From assembly GCA_947624465.1 (NCBI GenBank), contig CANQKJ010000044.1, positions 1 through 11,319 on the forward strand: a stretch of 11,319 bases of DNA. Direction: 5' to 3'. The position numbers and the translations under genes are program-made. The notes beneath the pieces were generated by a model that saw only the letters and a list, made by a program, of their open reading frames with translations, did not search any database and had not been told where the DNA came from. Below, in pieces: positions 1-6,967 of this stretch. Source of the stretch: an uncultured Oscillospiraceae bacterium (GTDB lineage: Bacteria; Bacillota; Clostridia; Oscillospirales; Oscillospiraceae). Position 1 is the stretch's first letter, and each line of letters opens with the position of its first letter.

Positions 1-1489
1 GGACGAGGACCTGCTGAACGATCTGGCGGCGACCGCCGAGCAGTACGGGACCGACAGCGACGAGTATGCCCAGGCCGTGGCGGACGCCCGGAACCAGCAG
101 TGGCGCAACAAGGCCCTGGCCGACACCTACGAGCCCGGCTCCACCTTTAAGCCGCTGACCGTGGCCATGGCCCTGGAGCAGGGGATCATCTCCCTGGACG
201 ACCACTTCTACTGCGGCGGATCCCTGAAGATCGAGGGCTATCCCAAGCCCATCAAGTGCCACCAGCACAACGGCCACGGCGACCAGACCCTGACCCAGGC
301 GGTGGCCAACTCCTGCAACGTGGCGCTGATGCAGATCGCGCTGAAGCTGGGCGCCCAGACCTTCTACGATTACTTCAACGACTACGGCCTGCTGGACTAT
401 ACCGGCATCGACCTGGCGGGGGAGGGATACCGCCAGTTCTGGAGCGAAGAGGACTTCACCGGCCCCTACGGCCAGTCCTCCCTGGCGGTGGCCTCCTTCG
501 GGCAGACCTTCAAGGTGACCCCCATCCAGATGATCACCGCCTTCGCCTCCGTCATCAACGGCGGCCATCTGATGGAGCCCTATGTGGTCCAGTCCATCCG
601 GGACGACGAGGGCAGCACCGTCTACTACCACGATCCGGTGGAGGTCCGCCAGACCATCAGCCAGTCCACCTCCGATACCGTGCGGGGCATCCTGGAGTAT
701 GTGGTCAACAAGGGCTCCGGCCACAACGCCTACCAGGCGGGCTACCGCATCGCCGGCAAGACGGGCACCTCCGAAAAGATCGAGCTGCGGGCCACCGACC
801 CCAACAATGACGACGTGATCTGCTCCTTCATGGGCTACGCCCCGGCGGACGACCCCAAGGTGCTGGTGCTGCTGGCCTATGACACCCCCAAGCGCTCCGC
901 GCCCCACTCCAACTATACCGCCAACGGCACCTACATCAGCGGCGGCAACATCACCGCCCCCATGGCGGGCAAGCTGATCGCCAGCATCCTGGACTACATG
1001 GGCGTGGAGAAGCAGTACAGCGCCGAGGAGCTGTCCAGCGCCGACGTGACCCTCCGGCAGGTCACCGGCTATGAGCTGACGGTGGCCATGGGCCGCCTCC
1101 AGGGCCAGGGGTTGGGCTTCCGCACCGTGGGCGCCGGCCAGACAGTGGTGAAGCAGGTGCCCTCCGCCGGCGTGTCCGTCCCCGGCGGCTCTACCATCGT
1201 GCTCTATCTGGGGGACGAGGCCCCGCCGGAGCAGGTGGAGACCCCCAGCGTCGTCGGGCTGACCCCCACCGAGGCCAAGACAAAGCTGGAGGACGCGGGC
1301 CTGCTCATGCGGGCCTCGGGCGCGGCGGACTACACCGACTCCTCGGTAAAGGCCATCACCCAGTCCATCGAAGCGGGGACAGCCGTGTCCCCCGGCACCA
1401 TCGTCGGCGTACAGTTCGCCAACAGCGTGGTAGACTACAACGTGGAGAACAGCGATGATACTTCAGGCATCCCGGCGCCAACCGAATAA
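1..1489 (+). CDS. spoVD: Class B penicillin-binding protein, SpoVD/FtsI type (5' end missing)
   Basis: Transpeptidase that crosslinks septal or spore-cortex peptidoglycan outside the membrane, normally with a SEDS polymerase. The frame is open from base 2, so the gene begins before the window and the GTG at 77 is internal. All three penicillin-binding motifs are visible: STFK with the acylated serine at 140-142, SCN at 311-319, and KTGT from 758. After the transpeptidase domain come two PASTA-like repeats (about 1040-1220 and 1238-1426, the second beginning TPSVVGLTPTEAK), then a short acidic tail. The N-terminal membrane anchor and dimerisation domain lie outside the window. Its place ahead of mraY and ftsW matches both spoVD and pbpB/ftsI of other Firmicutes. 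B. subtilis SpoVD has one PASTA domain and PBP2B has two, so PASTA count does not settle the name. The family call is very secure; spoVD versus ftsI is not. The 3' end overlaps the next gene. Confidence 0.93.
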   Translation, partial: DEDLLNDLAATAEQYGTDSDEYAQAVADARNQQWRNKALADTYEPGSTFKPLTVAMALEQGIISLDDHFYCGGSLKIEGYPKPIKCHQHNGHGDQTLTQAVANSCNVALMQIALKLGAQTFYDYFNDYGLLDYTGIDLAGEGYRQFWSEEDFTGPYGQSSLAVASFGQTFKVTPIQMITAFASVINGGHLMEPYVVQSIRDDEGSTVYYHDPVEVRQTISQSTSDTVRGILEYVVNKGSGHNAYQAGYRIAGKTGTSEKIELRATDPNNDDVICSFMGYAPADDPKVLVLLAYDTPKRSAPHSNYTANGTYISGGNITAPMAGKLIASILDYMGVEKQYSAEELSSADVTLRQVTGYELTVAMGRLQGQGLGFRTVGAGQTVVKQVPSAGVSVPGGSTIVLYLGDEAPPEQVETPSVVGLTPTEAKTKLEDAGLLMRASGAADYTDSSVKAITQSIEAGTAVSPGTIVGVQFANSVVDYNVENSDDTSGIPAPTE

Positions 1490-2027
1490 CGATATGCCCG
1501 TGGCGGTGGTGGGCGGCGGCAGGACCCGGACCGCGGAGCTGCTCCGCCGCCTCACCGGCCTGCCCGTGGAGGAACTGACCCCCTATCAGGCCGCCCGCTC
1601 CCAGCGGGAGTGGCGGGCGGTGGTGGTGGAGAACTACGATCTGCCCGCCTCCCGGGGGCTGTCCGCCTGCGCCGCCGCCCGGTGGCATCTGTCCCGCTAC
1701 ACGGACGTCATCGTGGTGGGGCTGGACGACCCGGAGGGGAGGCGGCTGGCCGCCGCCCTGCCGGGGATAGCGTATACCTATTCCGACGGGCGGCCCCAGG
1801 CCGACCTGACGGCCAAGAATGTCCGCCTCCGGGGCGGGCGGCTGGAGTTCGAGGCCCTCACCGACGGGGAGTTGACACGGGTGCGGGTCCCCTGGGCGGG
1901 AGAGGCCGGACTGTACGACAACCTGGCCGCCCTGGCCGGGGCGCTGGCCCTAGACGTGCCGCTTGAGGAGGCGGCGGCCGCCCTGTCCGGCGGGGACGCC
2001 CGCCGGTCCGCCGGGTCCATCGCGTGA
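1455..2027 (+). CDS. Small degenerate Mur-ligase-like protein (MurE-like core, probably not a ligase)
   Basis: A 190-residue protein that I read as the shrunken central domain of a Mur ligase. Residues 16-30 (VAVVGGGRTRTAELL) resemble the P-loop region of MurE (family pattern GTNGKTT) but lack one residue and have Arg where the catalytic Lys belongs. Residues 84-99 (DVIVVGLDDPEGRRLA) and 116-125 (ADLTAKNVRL) match the MurE nucleotide and ADVRAENV regions. Residues 152-177 match the last helices of the central domain (YNALAAIAAALALG pattern). The N-terminal UDP-binding domain, the DHLD motif, the carbamylated-lysine segment and the whole C-terminal amino-acid-binding domain are absent. ATG 1455 has GGAG seven bases upstream and overlaps the PBP gene by 35 bp. 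ATG 1494, four bases after the PBP stop, is the alternative start, since homology begins there. It occupies the usual murE position. The frame is intact, which argues against a fresh pseudogene. Homology is by eye; function unknown. Confidence 0.72.
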   Translation: MILQASRRQPNNDMPVAVVGGGRTRTAELLRRLTGLPVEELTPYQAARSQREWRAVVVENYDLPASRGLSACAAARWHLSRYTDVIVVGLDDPEGRRLAAALPGIAYTYSDGRPQADLTAKNVRLRGGRLEFEALTDGELTRVRVPWAGEAGLYDNLAALAGALALDVPLEEAAAALSGGDARRSAGSIA

Positions 2028-2084
2028 CCGGACCAAAGCGTTTGAGAGAGAAGAGACCACAAAGGAAGACTGTGAGGGTTTGAC

Positions 2085-3071
2085 ATGAGGATATTGTTTG
2101 CGGCGGCGGCCGCGTTCGTCATCTCGCTGGCGCTGGGACGGTTCCTGATCCCCGCCCTGCGGGCGCTCCACGCGGGCCAGTCCATCAAGGAGATCGGCCC
2201 CAACTGGCACAAATCCAAGGAGGGCACCCCCACCATGGGCGGGCTGATGTTCATCGCCGCCTCCGCTGCGACCGTCGTCGTCTTCGGCTGGAGGGACTTC
2301 GCCGCCGGCGACTGGACCGCCCTGATGGTGCTGGGCTTCGCCCTGATTTTCGCCTGCATCGGCTTTGCCGACGACTTCGCCAAGGTGAAGGGGCACCACA
2401 ACGACGGCATCTCCGCAGGGCTGCGCCTGCTGCTGGAGCTGGCCGCCGCCATTGCCTTCCTGGCCCTGCTGCGGCTCACCGGAGGGCTGTCCCCCAACCT
2501 GTATATCCCCTTTGTGAACCTGTACCTCCCCCTGCCCTGGCCGGTGTATCTGGCCTTTGCCGCCTTCGTCATCGTGGGCTGCGTCAACGCGGTGAACATC
2601 ACCGACGGGCTGGACGGCTTGGCCGGCTCGGTGACCCTGGCGGTGATGGTGTTCTTCACCGTCCTGTCCCTCTGGTGGGACAAGGGGCCCGCGGGCATCT
2701 TCGCCGGGGCGCTGGCGGGGGGCATTTTGGGCTTCCTGATGTATAACTTCCATCCGGCCAAGGTGTTCATGGGGGACACCGGCTCCCTGTTCCTGGGGGG
2801 CGCGGTGTGCGGCCTGGCCTTCGCCCTGGACGCGCCCCTGGTGCTGGTCCCGGTGGGCATCGTCTACATCGCGGAGACCATGAGCGACATCATCCAGGTG
2901 ACCTACTTCAAGGCCACCCACGGCAAGCGCATCTTCCGCATGGCCCCCCTCCACCACCACCTGGAGTTGGGCGGCTGGAGCGAGGTGCGCATCGTGCTGA
3001 CCTTCACGGGCATCACCGTGGCGTTCTGCCTGCTGACGTTCGTGGGCGTGATGTATCGGTATTCTATTTGA
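2085..3071 (+). CDS. mraY: Phospho-N-acetylmuramoyl-pentapeptide-transferase MraY
   Basis: Integral membrane enzyme that transfers phospho-MurNAc-pentapeptide from UDP to undecaprenyl phosphate, forming lipid I on the inner face of the membrane. At 328 residues it is of normal family size and mostly hydrophobic, as expected for about ten membrane segments. Signature motifs are all present in order: KEGTPTMGG near residue 45, the DDFAKV aspartates at 96-97, NAVNITDGLDGLAGS with N171, D174 and D177, FMGDTGS with D231, and the HHH loop at 290-292. The ATG at 2085 is preceded by GAGGG at 2074-2078. It follows the Mur-ligase-like gene after 57 bp with no promoter or terminator that I can see, and ftsW follows 39 bp later, so cotranscription is likely. 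Very secure call. Confidence 0.98.
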   Translation: MRILFAAAAAFVISLALGRFLIPALRALHAGQSIKEIGPNWHKSKEGTPTMGGLMFIAASAATVVVFGWRDFAAGDWTALMVLGFALIFACIGFADDFAKVKGHHNDGISAGLRLLLELAAAIAFLALLRLTGGLSPNLYIPFVNLYLPLPWPVYLAFAAFVIVGCVNAVNITDGLDGLAGSVTLAVMVFFTVLSLWWDKGPAGIFAGALAGGILGFLMYNFHPAKVFMGDTGSLFLGGAVCGLAFALDAPLVLVPVGIVYIAETMSDIIQVTYFKATHGKRIFRMAPLHHHLELGGWSEVRIVLTFTGITVAFCLLTFVGVMYRYSI

Positions 3072-3110
3072 CCTGAGTTCGGGATCTCAAAAGGGAGGAG
3101 GAGACAGCAT

Positions 3111-4343
3111 ATGGCCTTTCGCCGAAAAGCCCGCCGGGACCTGACCACCGAACAGCAGCTTGCCCGCGGCCCCATGGACCTGATCTTCCTGGCGCTGGTG
3201 CTGCTGCTGACGGCGGTGGGCCTCATCGTGCTGCTGTCCGCCTCCTTCGCCGTGGCCATGTACAATCAGTATCCCGGCGTGGACTCCGGCGGCGACCCCT
3301 ATTACTATTTCATCCGCCAGGCCGGCTTCGCGGTGGCGGGCGTGGTCATCATGTACCTGATCACGCGGGTGAACTACCAGTGGCTCCGGCTGCTGTCGGT
3401 GCCGATCCTGATCGGCGCCGTGGTGCTGCTGCTGATGATCTTCACCCCCCTGGGGCGGGAAAGCAACGGCGCCCGCCGGTGGCTGTGGCTGGGCTTCTCC
3501 TTCCAGCCCTCTGAGATCGCCAAGATCGCCGTTATCATGTTCTTCTCCGCCCGGCTGTCCAAACGGAACGACGAGCTGCGCGCCCCGCCGAAGAAGTGGA
3601 GCAGGCGTACCATCACCGGGCGGATCGGCGCGTTTTTGGACCGGATCGGCTTTTTGGAGCTGGTGCCCTACGGGGCCATCCTGGTGGTCGTCCTGTTCCT
3701 GCTGTATTTGGAACCCCATATGTCGGCCATGATCCTGATCATCGTGGCCGCCGGGTCGGTGCTGCTGGTGTCCGGCGTCAGCCTGGGCTGGTTCGCGGGC
3801 GCGGGGGCTCTGGTGGGCGGCGGGCTGTGGTTCATCATCACCCAGACCGGTTACATGACCAAGCGCATCCAGGTGTGGCTGGACCCCACCAGCGACCTTC
3901 AGAACGGCGGCTATCAGCCCTGGCAGTCCCGGATCGCCATCGGCTCCGGCGGCCTGCTGGGCAAGGGCCTGGGCAACAGCATCCAAAAGTACCTGTTCCT
4001 GCCTGAGATGCAGAACGACTACATCTTCGCCATCGCCTGTGAGGAGCTGGGCCTCATCGGGGCCTGCGTCATCATCGCCCTGTTCGTGCTGCTCATCGTC
4101 CGGGGCTACTGGCTGGCCATCCACGCCAGGGACCGGTTCGGCACCCTGCTCATCGTGGGCATCACCACGCTGCTGGCCGCCCAGGTGTTCTTCAACATCG
4201 GCGTGGTCACCGGGGTCATCCCTCCCACGGGCATCTCGCTGCCCTTCTTCAGCTACGGCGGCACGGCGCTGGTCATCCAGCTGGCGGAGATGGGCGTGGT
4301 GCTGAGCGTGTCGCGGCAGATCACCGCGCCCAAAGTAGAATAA
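3111..4343 (+). CDS. ftsW: SEDS peptidoglycan glycosyltransferase, FtsW/SpoVE type
   Basis: Polytopic membrane protein of the SEDS family that polymerises lipid II into glycan strands and works as a pair with a class B PBP such as the one at the start of the window. It has 410 residues and many hydrophobic segments. Family landmarks are NGARRWLWLG followed by FQPSEIAK, the external loop WLDPTSDLQNGGYQ with the putative catalytic Asp262 (equivalent to the Asp of the DP.G.GYQ loop in RodA and FtsW), GLGNSIQKYLFLPEMQNDYIF, and the C-terminal PPTGISLPFFSYGG. The usual QPDxGT motif reads EPHMSA here. A basic cytoplasmic loop (about residues 150-180) separates two hydrophobic blocks. The ATG at 3111 follows a long AGGAGG-rich site at 3093-3103. 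Position between mraY and murG fits spoVE/ftsW; division versus sporulation role cannot be told from sequence. Confidence 0.95.
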   Translation: MAFRRKARRDLTTEQQLARGPMDLIFLALVLLLTAVGLIVLLSASFAVAMYNQYPGVDSGGDPYYYFIRQAGFAVAGVVIMYLITRVNYQWLRLLSVPILIGAVVLLLMIFTPLGRESNGARRWLWLGFSFQPSEIAKIAVIMFFSARLSKRNDELRAPPKKWSRRTITGRIGAFLDRIGFLELVPYGAILVVVLFLLYLEPHMSAMILIIVAAGSVLLVSGVSLGWFAGAGALVGGGLWFIITQTGYMTKRIQVWLDPTSDLQNGGYQPWQSRIAIGSGGLLGKGLGNSIQKYLFLPEMQNDYIFAIACEELGLIGACVIIALFVLLIVRGYWLAIHARDRFGTLLIVGITTLLAAQVFFNIGVVTGVIPPTGISLPFFSYGGTALVIQLAEMGVVLSVSRQITAPKVE

Positions 4344-4368
4344 ACAGGGACGAGGGGGAAATCGGTCC

Positions 4369-5484
4369 GTGAAGATCATATTTACCTGCGGCGGTTCGGC
4401 GGGACACGTGAATCCCGCCCTGGCCGTGGCCCAGCAGTTCGAGGCCCATCACCCCGGCTGCGAGATCCTGTTCATCGGCGCGGAGCGGGGGATGGAGCGG
4501 CGCCTGGTGGAGCAGGCGGGCTATCCCATCCGCACGGTCCAGGTGTCCACCTTTGAGCGGGGGTTCAGCTGGAAGATCCTCAAGCACGACCTCCTCAGCG
4601 CCGTCAAGGTGCCGGTGGGGCAGTATGAGGCCGCGCGGATCATCAAGGAATTTAAGCCCGACCTGGTGGTGGGCACCGGGGGCTACGCCTCCTTCCCCGC
4701 CGTGCGGGAGGCCGCCCGGCGGCACATCCCCACCGCCATCCACGAGTCCAACGTATATCCCGGCCTCACCACCCGCACCCTGGCGGGCAAGGTGGACCTG
4801 GTGATGGTGGGCTTCCCCGAGGCCGCGGCCTATTATGAAGGGGTGGCCAAAAAGGTGGCCGTCACCGGGACGCCGGTGCGGGAGGAGTTCTTCTCCCTCA
4901 CCCGGCAGCAGGCCCGGCTGGAGCTGGACATCGCCGACAGCCAGCCGCTGGTCATCTCCTTCTGGGGGTCCCAGGGGGCGGGGCATATGAGCGCCCGCAC
5001 CGTGGACCTGCTCCAGAAGTGGGACAATGAGGGCCGCCGGTTCCACTACATCCACGCCGCCGGACGGGACATCGACGAAATGCCCGGCGAGCTGGAGCGG
5101 CGGGGCATCAAGGTGACCGACCAGGAGGTCCGGGCCTACATCGACGATATGCCCCGCGTCATGGCCGCCGCCGACCTGGTCATCTGCCGGGCGGGGGCGT
5201 CCACCCTGGGAGAGCTCACCGCCCTGGGCAAGCCGGCCATCCTGGTGCCCTCCCCCTATGTGGCCGCCAACCACCAGTACAAGAACGCCAAGGTCATGGC
5301 GGACCGGGGGGGCGCGGTGCTCATCGAGGAGGCAAACTGCACCGGCGAACAGCTCTACGACACCGCCATCGAGCTGCTGGCCGACGGCGCCCGCCGCGCG
5401 GCCATGGGCAGGGCCATGCGGGAGCTGGCCGCCCCCCACGCGGCGGAGGACATCTACCGGGAGCTGACGGCCATTCTGAAGTGA
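4369..5484 (+). CDS. murG: MurG, lipid I N-acetylglucosaminyltransferase
   Basis: Peripheral membrane GT-B glycosyltransferase that adds GlcNAc from UDP-GlcNAc to lipid I, making lipid II for the neighbouring SEDS protein. At 371 residues it has normal length. The N-terminal lipid-I-binding loop is CGGSAGHVNPALAVA with His13, followed by GTGGYASFPA in the first domain. In the second domain are FWGSQGA at 198-204, which in most MurG proteins reads GGSQGA, and the donor-binding segment ICRAGASTLGELTALGKP followed by NHQYKNA. The start is GTG at 4369, supported by GAGGGGGAA eight bases upstream and by the family N-terminus (KIIFTCGGSAGH). It starts 25 bp after ftsW and is probably the last gene of this transcript to lack its own promoter, because murA downstream has one. 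Confidence 0.98.
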   Translation: MKIIFTCGGSAGHVNPALAVAQQFEAHHPGCEILFIGAERGMERRLVEQAGYPIRTVQVSTFERGFSWKILKHDLLSAVKVPVGQYEAARIIKEFKPDLVVGTGGYASFPAVREAARRHIPTAIHESNVYPGLTTRTLAGKVDLVMVGFPEAAAYYEGVAKKVAVTGTPVREEFFSLTRQQARLELDIADSQPLVISFWGSQGAGHMSARTVDLLQKWDNEGRRFHYIHAAGRDIDEMPGELERRGIKVTDQEVRAYIDDMPRVMAAADLVICRAGASTLGELTALGKPAILVPSPYVAANHQYKNAKVMADRGGAVLIEEANCTGEQLYDTAIELLADGARRAAMGRAMRELAAPHAAEDIYRELTAILK

Positions 5485-5497
5485 CGCCGAACGGGGC

Positions 5498-5526
5498 TTG
5501 CAAACCGTATCTCCATCCTGTATAAT
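5498..5526 (+). promoter_or_regulatory. SigA-type promoter of murA
   Basis: TTGCAA at 5498-5503 and a perfect TATAAT at 5521-5526 are separated by 17 bp, the optimal spacing for the vegetative sigma factor. Transcription would start near 5533, leaving a leader of about 75 bases before the murA ATG. It lies just after the murG stop codon, so murA and ftsQ can be transcribed independently of the upstream run. No terminator is visible between murG and this promoter, so readthrough is also possible. Confidence 0.8.
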
Positions 5527-5527
5527 A

Positions 5528-5541
5528 GCCGCGCCCGCGGC
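5528..5541. repeat. Perfect palindrome at the murA transcription start (operator-like or leader hairpin)
   Basis: GCCGCG at 5528-5533 and CGCGGC at 5536-5541 form a perfect 6-bp inverted repeat with a 2-bp centre, starting two bases after the -10 box. With a one-base offset the symmetry extends weakly into TATAAT on the left and ATAATA on the right. A dyad at this place would suit a repressor operator. If transcription starts further upstream than predicted, it could instead be a short RNA hairpin. No known binding motif is recognised, and GC-rich palindromes occur by chance in such DNA. Confidence 0.45.
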
Positions 5542-5567
5542 ATAATATCATCCCGACGCGCTTCCGC

Positions 5568-5594
5568 ATAGGATGGATGGAAATCCATTCCTAT
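5568..5594 (+). promoter_or_regulatory. Leader hairpin abutting the murA ribosome binding site
   Basis: ATAGGA at 5568-5573 pairs with TCCTAT at 5589-5594, and ATGG at 5577-5580 pairs with CCAT at 5585-5588. This gives a 10-bp stem with a three-base bulge and an AAAT loop; an alternative register pairs TGG with CCA. It ends exactly one base before the Shine-Dalgarno sequence. It could influence ribosome access or message stability; this is inference from position only. Confidence 0.5.
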
Positions 5595-5601
5595 GGGGAG
5601 G
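5595..5601 (+). promoter_or_regulatory. Ribosome binding site deciding the murA start
   Basis: GGGGAGG ends seven bases before the ATG at 5609. The in-frame ATG at 5573 has no such site and lies inside the leader hairpin. Starting at 5609 also puts Lys22 and Asn23 at the family-standard positions, so the 12 extra upstream codons are not considered translated. Confidence 0.85.
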
Positions 5602-5608
5602 CTTTGCC

Positions 5609-6865
5609 ATGAGCGTCATGTATATCCGGGGCGGCGCGCCCCTGGAGGGGGAACTCACCGTCCACGGGGCCAAGAACAGCGTCCTGCCCATCCTGGCGGC
5701 CTGCCTGCTGGCGGGCGGACCGGTGACCCTCCACAACTGCCCCGGCCTCACCGATGTGGACGCCGCCCTGGCCATCCTGCGGCACCTGGGCTGCGCGGTC
5801 TCCCGGGAGGGCCGTGACCTGACCGTGGACCCCACGGGGGCGGCGGGCTGCGCCGTGTCGGAGGAGCAGATGCGTTCCATGCGCTCCTCCATCATCTTCC
5901 TGGGGCCGCTGCTGGCCCGGATGGGCGAGGCCCATCTGACCTACCCCGGCGGCTGCGAGCTGGGCCCCCGGCCCATCGACCTGCATTTGAGCGCCATCCG
6001 CGCCCTGGGCTGCCAGGTGTCGGAGGACTGCGGCATCCACTGCCAGGGGAGGCCCGCGGGCGGGGAGGTCCACCTGTCCATCCCCAGCGTGGGCGCCACC
6101 GAGAATGCCATGCTGTGCGCCGTGGGCGGGCGGGAGACCACCACCATCAACAACGCCGCCCGGGAGCCTGAGATATACGACTTGCAGTGTTTTTTGAACG
6201 CCCTGGGGGCACGCGTCCGCGGGGCGGGGGGCTCCGTCGTCACGGTGGAGGGGGGAAGGCCCCTCCACGGCGGGGAGTTCACCGTCATGGGGGACCGCAT
6301 CGTGGCGGCCACGCTGCTGTCCGCGGCGGCCGCCGCCGGGGGCCGGGTGCGGCTCCGGGGGGTGGACTGGCGGCACCTGTCCACGGTGCTGTCGGTGCTG
6401 TCCCAGGCGGGGTGCCATGTGGTGAGCCGGACGGACCGGGTGGAACTGCGCCGGGACAGCTCAAAGCCCCTCCGGGCGGTGCCCACAGTGCGCACAGCCC
6501 CCTATCCGGGCTTCCCCACCGACGCCCAGGCCCCCGTCATGGCGGCGCTGTGCGCGTCGGAGGGCTGCACCCTCTTTGTGGAGACCATGTTTGACAGCCG
6601 CTACCGCCATGTGTCCGAACTCCGGCGGATGGGGGCGGACATCACCACCGAGGGCCGGGTGGCCCTGGTCCGGGGGGTGGAGCGGCTCCACGGCGCCAAT
6701 GTGGAGGCGCCCGACCTCCGGGGCGGAGGAGCCCTTGCCGCGGCGGCCCTGGGCGCGGAGGGGGTCACCGTTCTGCGGGGCCTGAACCACATCGACCGGG
6801 GATATGAGGATTTAGAGGTCATGCTCTCCTCCCTAGGGGGCGACGCCGTCCGCAGGGAGGAATAG
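5609..6865 (+). CDS. murA: UDP-N-acetylglucosamine 1-carboxyvinyltransferase MurA
   Basis: Cytoplasmic enzyme of the first committed step of peptidoglycan synthesis: enolpyruvyl transfer from phosphoenolpyruvate to UDP-GlcNAc. The 418 residues match the family length. Visible landmarks are GAKNSVLPILAA with the substrate residues Lys22 and Asn23, MRSSIIFLGPLLARMG, PGGCELGPRPIDLHL with the catalytic and fosfomycin-reactive Cys116, and PGFPTDAQAP carrying the conserved Asp of the active site. Presence of that Cys (rather than Asp) predicts a fosfomycin-sensitive type of enzyme, although uptake and resistance genes cannot be judged here. It has its own promoter upstream and is followed by ftsQ after about 100 bp that contain a large stem-loop. 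Firmicutes often carry two MurA copies; whether this is MurAA or MurAB is not decided. Codon use is richer in CGG and GGG than in ftsZ or guaB. Confidence 0.98.
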   Translation: MSVMYIRGGAPLEGELTVHGAKNSVLPILAACLLAGGPVTLHNCPGLTDVDAALAILRHLGCAVSREGRDLTVDPTGAAGCAVSEEQMRSMRSSIIFLGPLLARMGEAHLTYPGGCELGPRPIDLHLSAIRALGCQVSEDCGIHCQGRPAGGEVHLSIPSVGATENAMLCAVGGRETTTINNAAREPEIYDLQCFLNALGARVRGAGGSVVTVEGGRPLHGGEFTVMGDRIVAATLLSAAAAAGGRVRLRGVDWRHLSTVLSVLSQAGCHVVSRTDRVELRRDSSKPLRAVPTVRTAPYPGFPTDAQAPVMAALCASEGCTLFVETMFDSRYRHVSELRRMGADITTEGRVALVRGVERLHGANVEAPDLRGGGALAAAALGAEGVTVLRGLNHIDRGYEDLEVMLSSLGGDAVRREE

Positions 6866-6875
6866 ATCAACTCAA

Positions 6876-6932
6876 GGGTTTGCCGGCGGTCCGGTCCCGC
6901 CGGCCGCGGGGCGAACGACCGCCGGCAGACCC
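6876..6932 (+). promoter_or_regulatory. Large stem-loop between murA and ftsQ, without a U-tract
   Basis: An 11-bp perfect inverted repeat (TGCCGGCGGTC at 6881-6891 with GACCGCCGGCA at 6917-6927) extends outward through a G-U and an A-U pair to GGG/CCC, about 16 pairs in all. Inside the 25-base loop, CCCGC 6896-6900 pairs with GCGGG 6906-6910. The right arm is followed by cgaccaaaca, not by a U-run, so it is not a standard intrinsic terminator. More likely it is a message stability, processing or attenuation element, or a Rho-related or partial terminator. It ends 35 bases before the ftsQ start. Confidence 0.65.
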
Positions 6933-6967
6933 CGACCAAACACATCGGAGAGAGGAGGGAGGATACC

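Noticed and set aside
77..79. GTG as the start of the first gene
   Set aside because: The frame is open to the window edge and the penicillin-binding protein needs its N-terminal anchor and dimerisation domain upstream.
2028..2084. Possible promoter between the Mur-ligase-like gene and mraY (TTGAGA at 2042)
   Set aside because: No acceptable -10 box at 16-18 bp spacing.
1778..2960. Long open frames on the minus strand opposite mraY (and similar ones opposite ftsW, murG, murA, ftsZ, gluQ and guaB)
   Set aside because: They lie wholly opposite well-recognised genes, have low-complexity Gly/Ala/Pro/Arg/His-rich products without family motifs, and are expected in GC-rich DNA.
3074..3089. Small inverted repeat TGAG/CTCA between mraY and ftsW
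   Set aside because: Only four base pairs with an eight-base loop; no support for function.
5573..5575. ATG at 5573 as the murA start
   Set aside because: It has no ribosome binding site, lies in a hairpin, and adds residues absent from the family.
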